5,132 nucleotides of DNA, taken from assembly GCA_017455785.1 (NCBI GenBank), contig JAFSYZ010000276.1:1-5132 (forward strand). Direction: 5' to 3'. The translations under genes were made by a program, and so were the position numbers. Shown one piece after another: positions 5,059 to 5,132 of this stretch. The stretch is from Candidatus Methanomethylophilaceae archaeon (lineage in GTDB: Archaea > Thermoplasmatota > Thermoplasmata > Methanomassiliicoccales > Methanomethylophilaceae). The notes below the pieces were generated by a model. The model ran no database searches. It worked only from the letters and a program-made list of their open reading frames with translations, and was not told where the DNA came from. Positions within the stretch are counted from its first letter, which is position 1. The number at the start of each line of letters is the position of its first letter.

Positions 5059-5132
5059 ATGTGTAATGAGACTATAGAGAAGGGAATTGATTTCGAACGC
5101 TACGCATACGACTGCCTATCGGAGATAGCCGA
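5059..5132 (+). CDS. Start of an unidentified gene, cut by the window end
   Basis: An ATG at 5059 with a good Shine-Dalgarno 6 bases upstream opens a frame that runs to the window edge: MCNETIEKGIDFERYAYDCL and then SEIA. The mixed acidic, helical-looking start gives no family. The gene follows the RHH gene by 49 bases on the same strand, with no promoter or terminator visible between them, so it is probably in one operon with it and under the same palindrome. It would be a target or partner of that regulator; its function cannot be told from 24 residues. Confidence 0.7.
   Translation, partial: MCNETIEKGIDFERYAYDCLSEIA

Noticed and set aside
1..5132. CRISPR array, tRNA or rRNA
   Set aside because: No regularly spaced repeat, cloverleaf with conserved TTC/CCA-type arms, or rRNA signature was seen.

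Overview
The window looks archaeal, most likely a gut-type member of the Methanomassiliicoccales or another Thermoplasmatota. This is inferred from four things. Three genes have TATA-like boxes centred about 25 bases upstream of the start codon (leaderless promoters), and an internal cistron has an archaeal Shine-Dalgarno instead. There is a large membrane-anchored BspA-like leucine-rich-repeat surface protein. There is a TnpB-type element end. Coding GC is moderate, with very AT-rich promoters. No rRNA, tRNA or housekeeping gene is present to fix the taxonomy.

Layout: positions 1-96 hold the last 31 codons of a tnpB gene that enters from the left. It is followed by, and overlaps, a run of strong RNA hairpins (72-193) that resembles the right end and omega RNA (reRNA) of an IS200/IS605-type element. 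A GC-rich hairpin at 232-248 lies between tnpB and the convergent gene on the minus strand. That gene (2157 down to 265) encodes a 630-residue surface protein with a signal sequence, 15 LRR_5/BspA repeats, a C-terminal Listeria-Bacteroides-type repeat and a C-terminal membrane anchor.

From 2245 to 4233 there is an apparently intact 1,989-bp insertion sequence, bounded by perfect 20-bp terminal inverted repeats and carrying one DDE transposase of the IS4/IS1634 superfamily. It lies just upstream of the surface-protein promoter. No flanking target duplication is visible. The stretch 4234-4430 has no recognisable gene, though one frame is open from inside the transposase through the right inverted repeat.

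From 4464 a small gene encodes a protein with two ribbon-helix-helix-like segments. An 11+11-bp AT-rich palindrome abuts its TATA box and runs into its ATG, which suggests autoregulation. It is followed after 49 bases by the start of another gene (5059 to the window end) with a good Shine-Dalgarno, probably in the same operon.

Overall this is a mobile-element-rich accessory region around a cell-surface gene and a self-regulated small operon. The points most worth checking are the RHH operator and operon, the TnpB RNA, and two in-frame TAG codons followed by open reading frame, which would matter if the host uses pyrrolysine. I saw no clear evidence for a wholly new system in this window.
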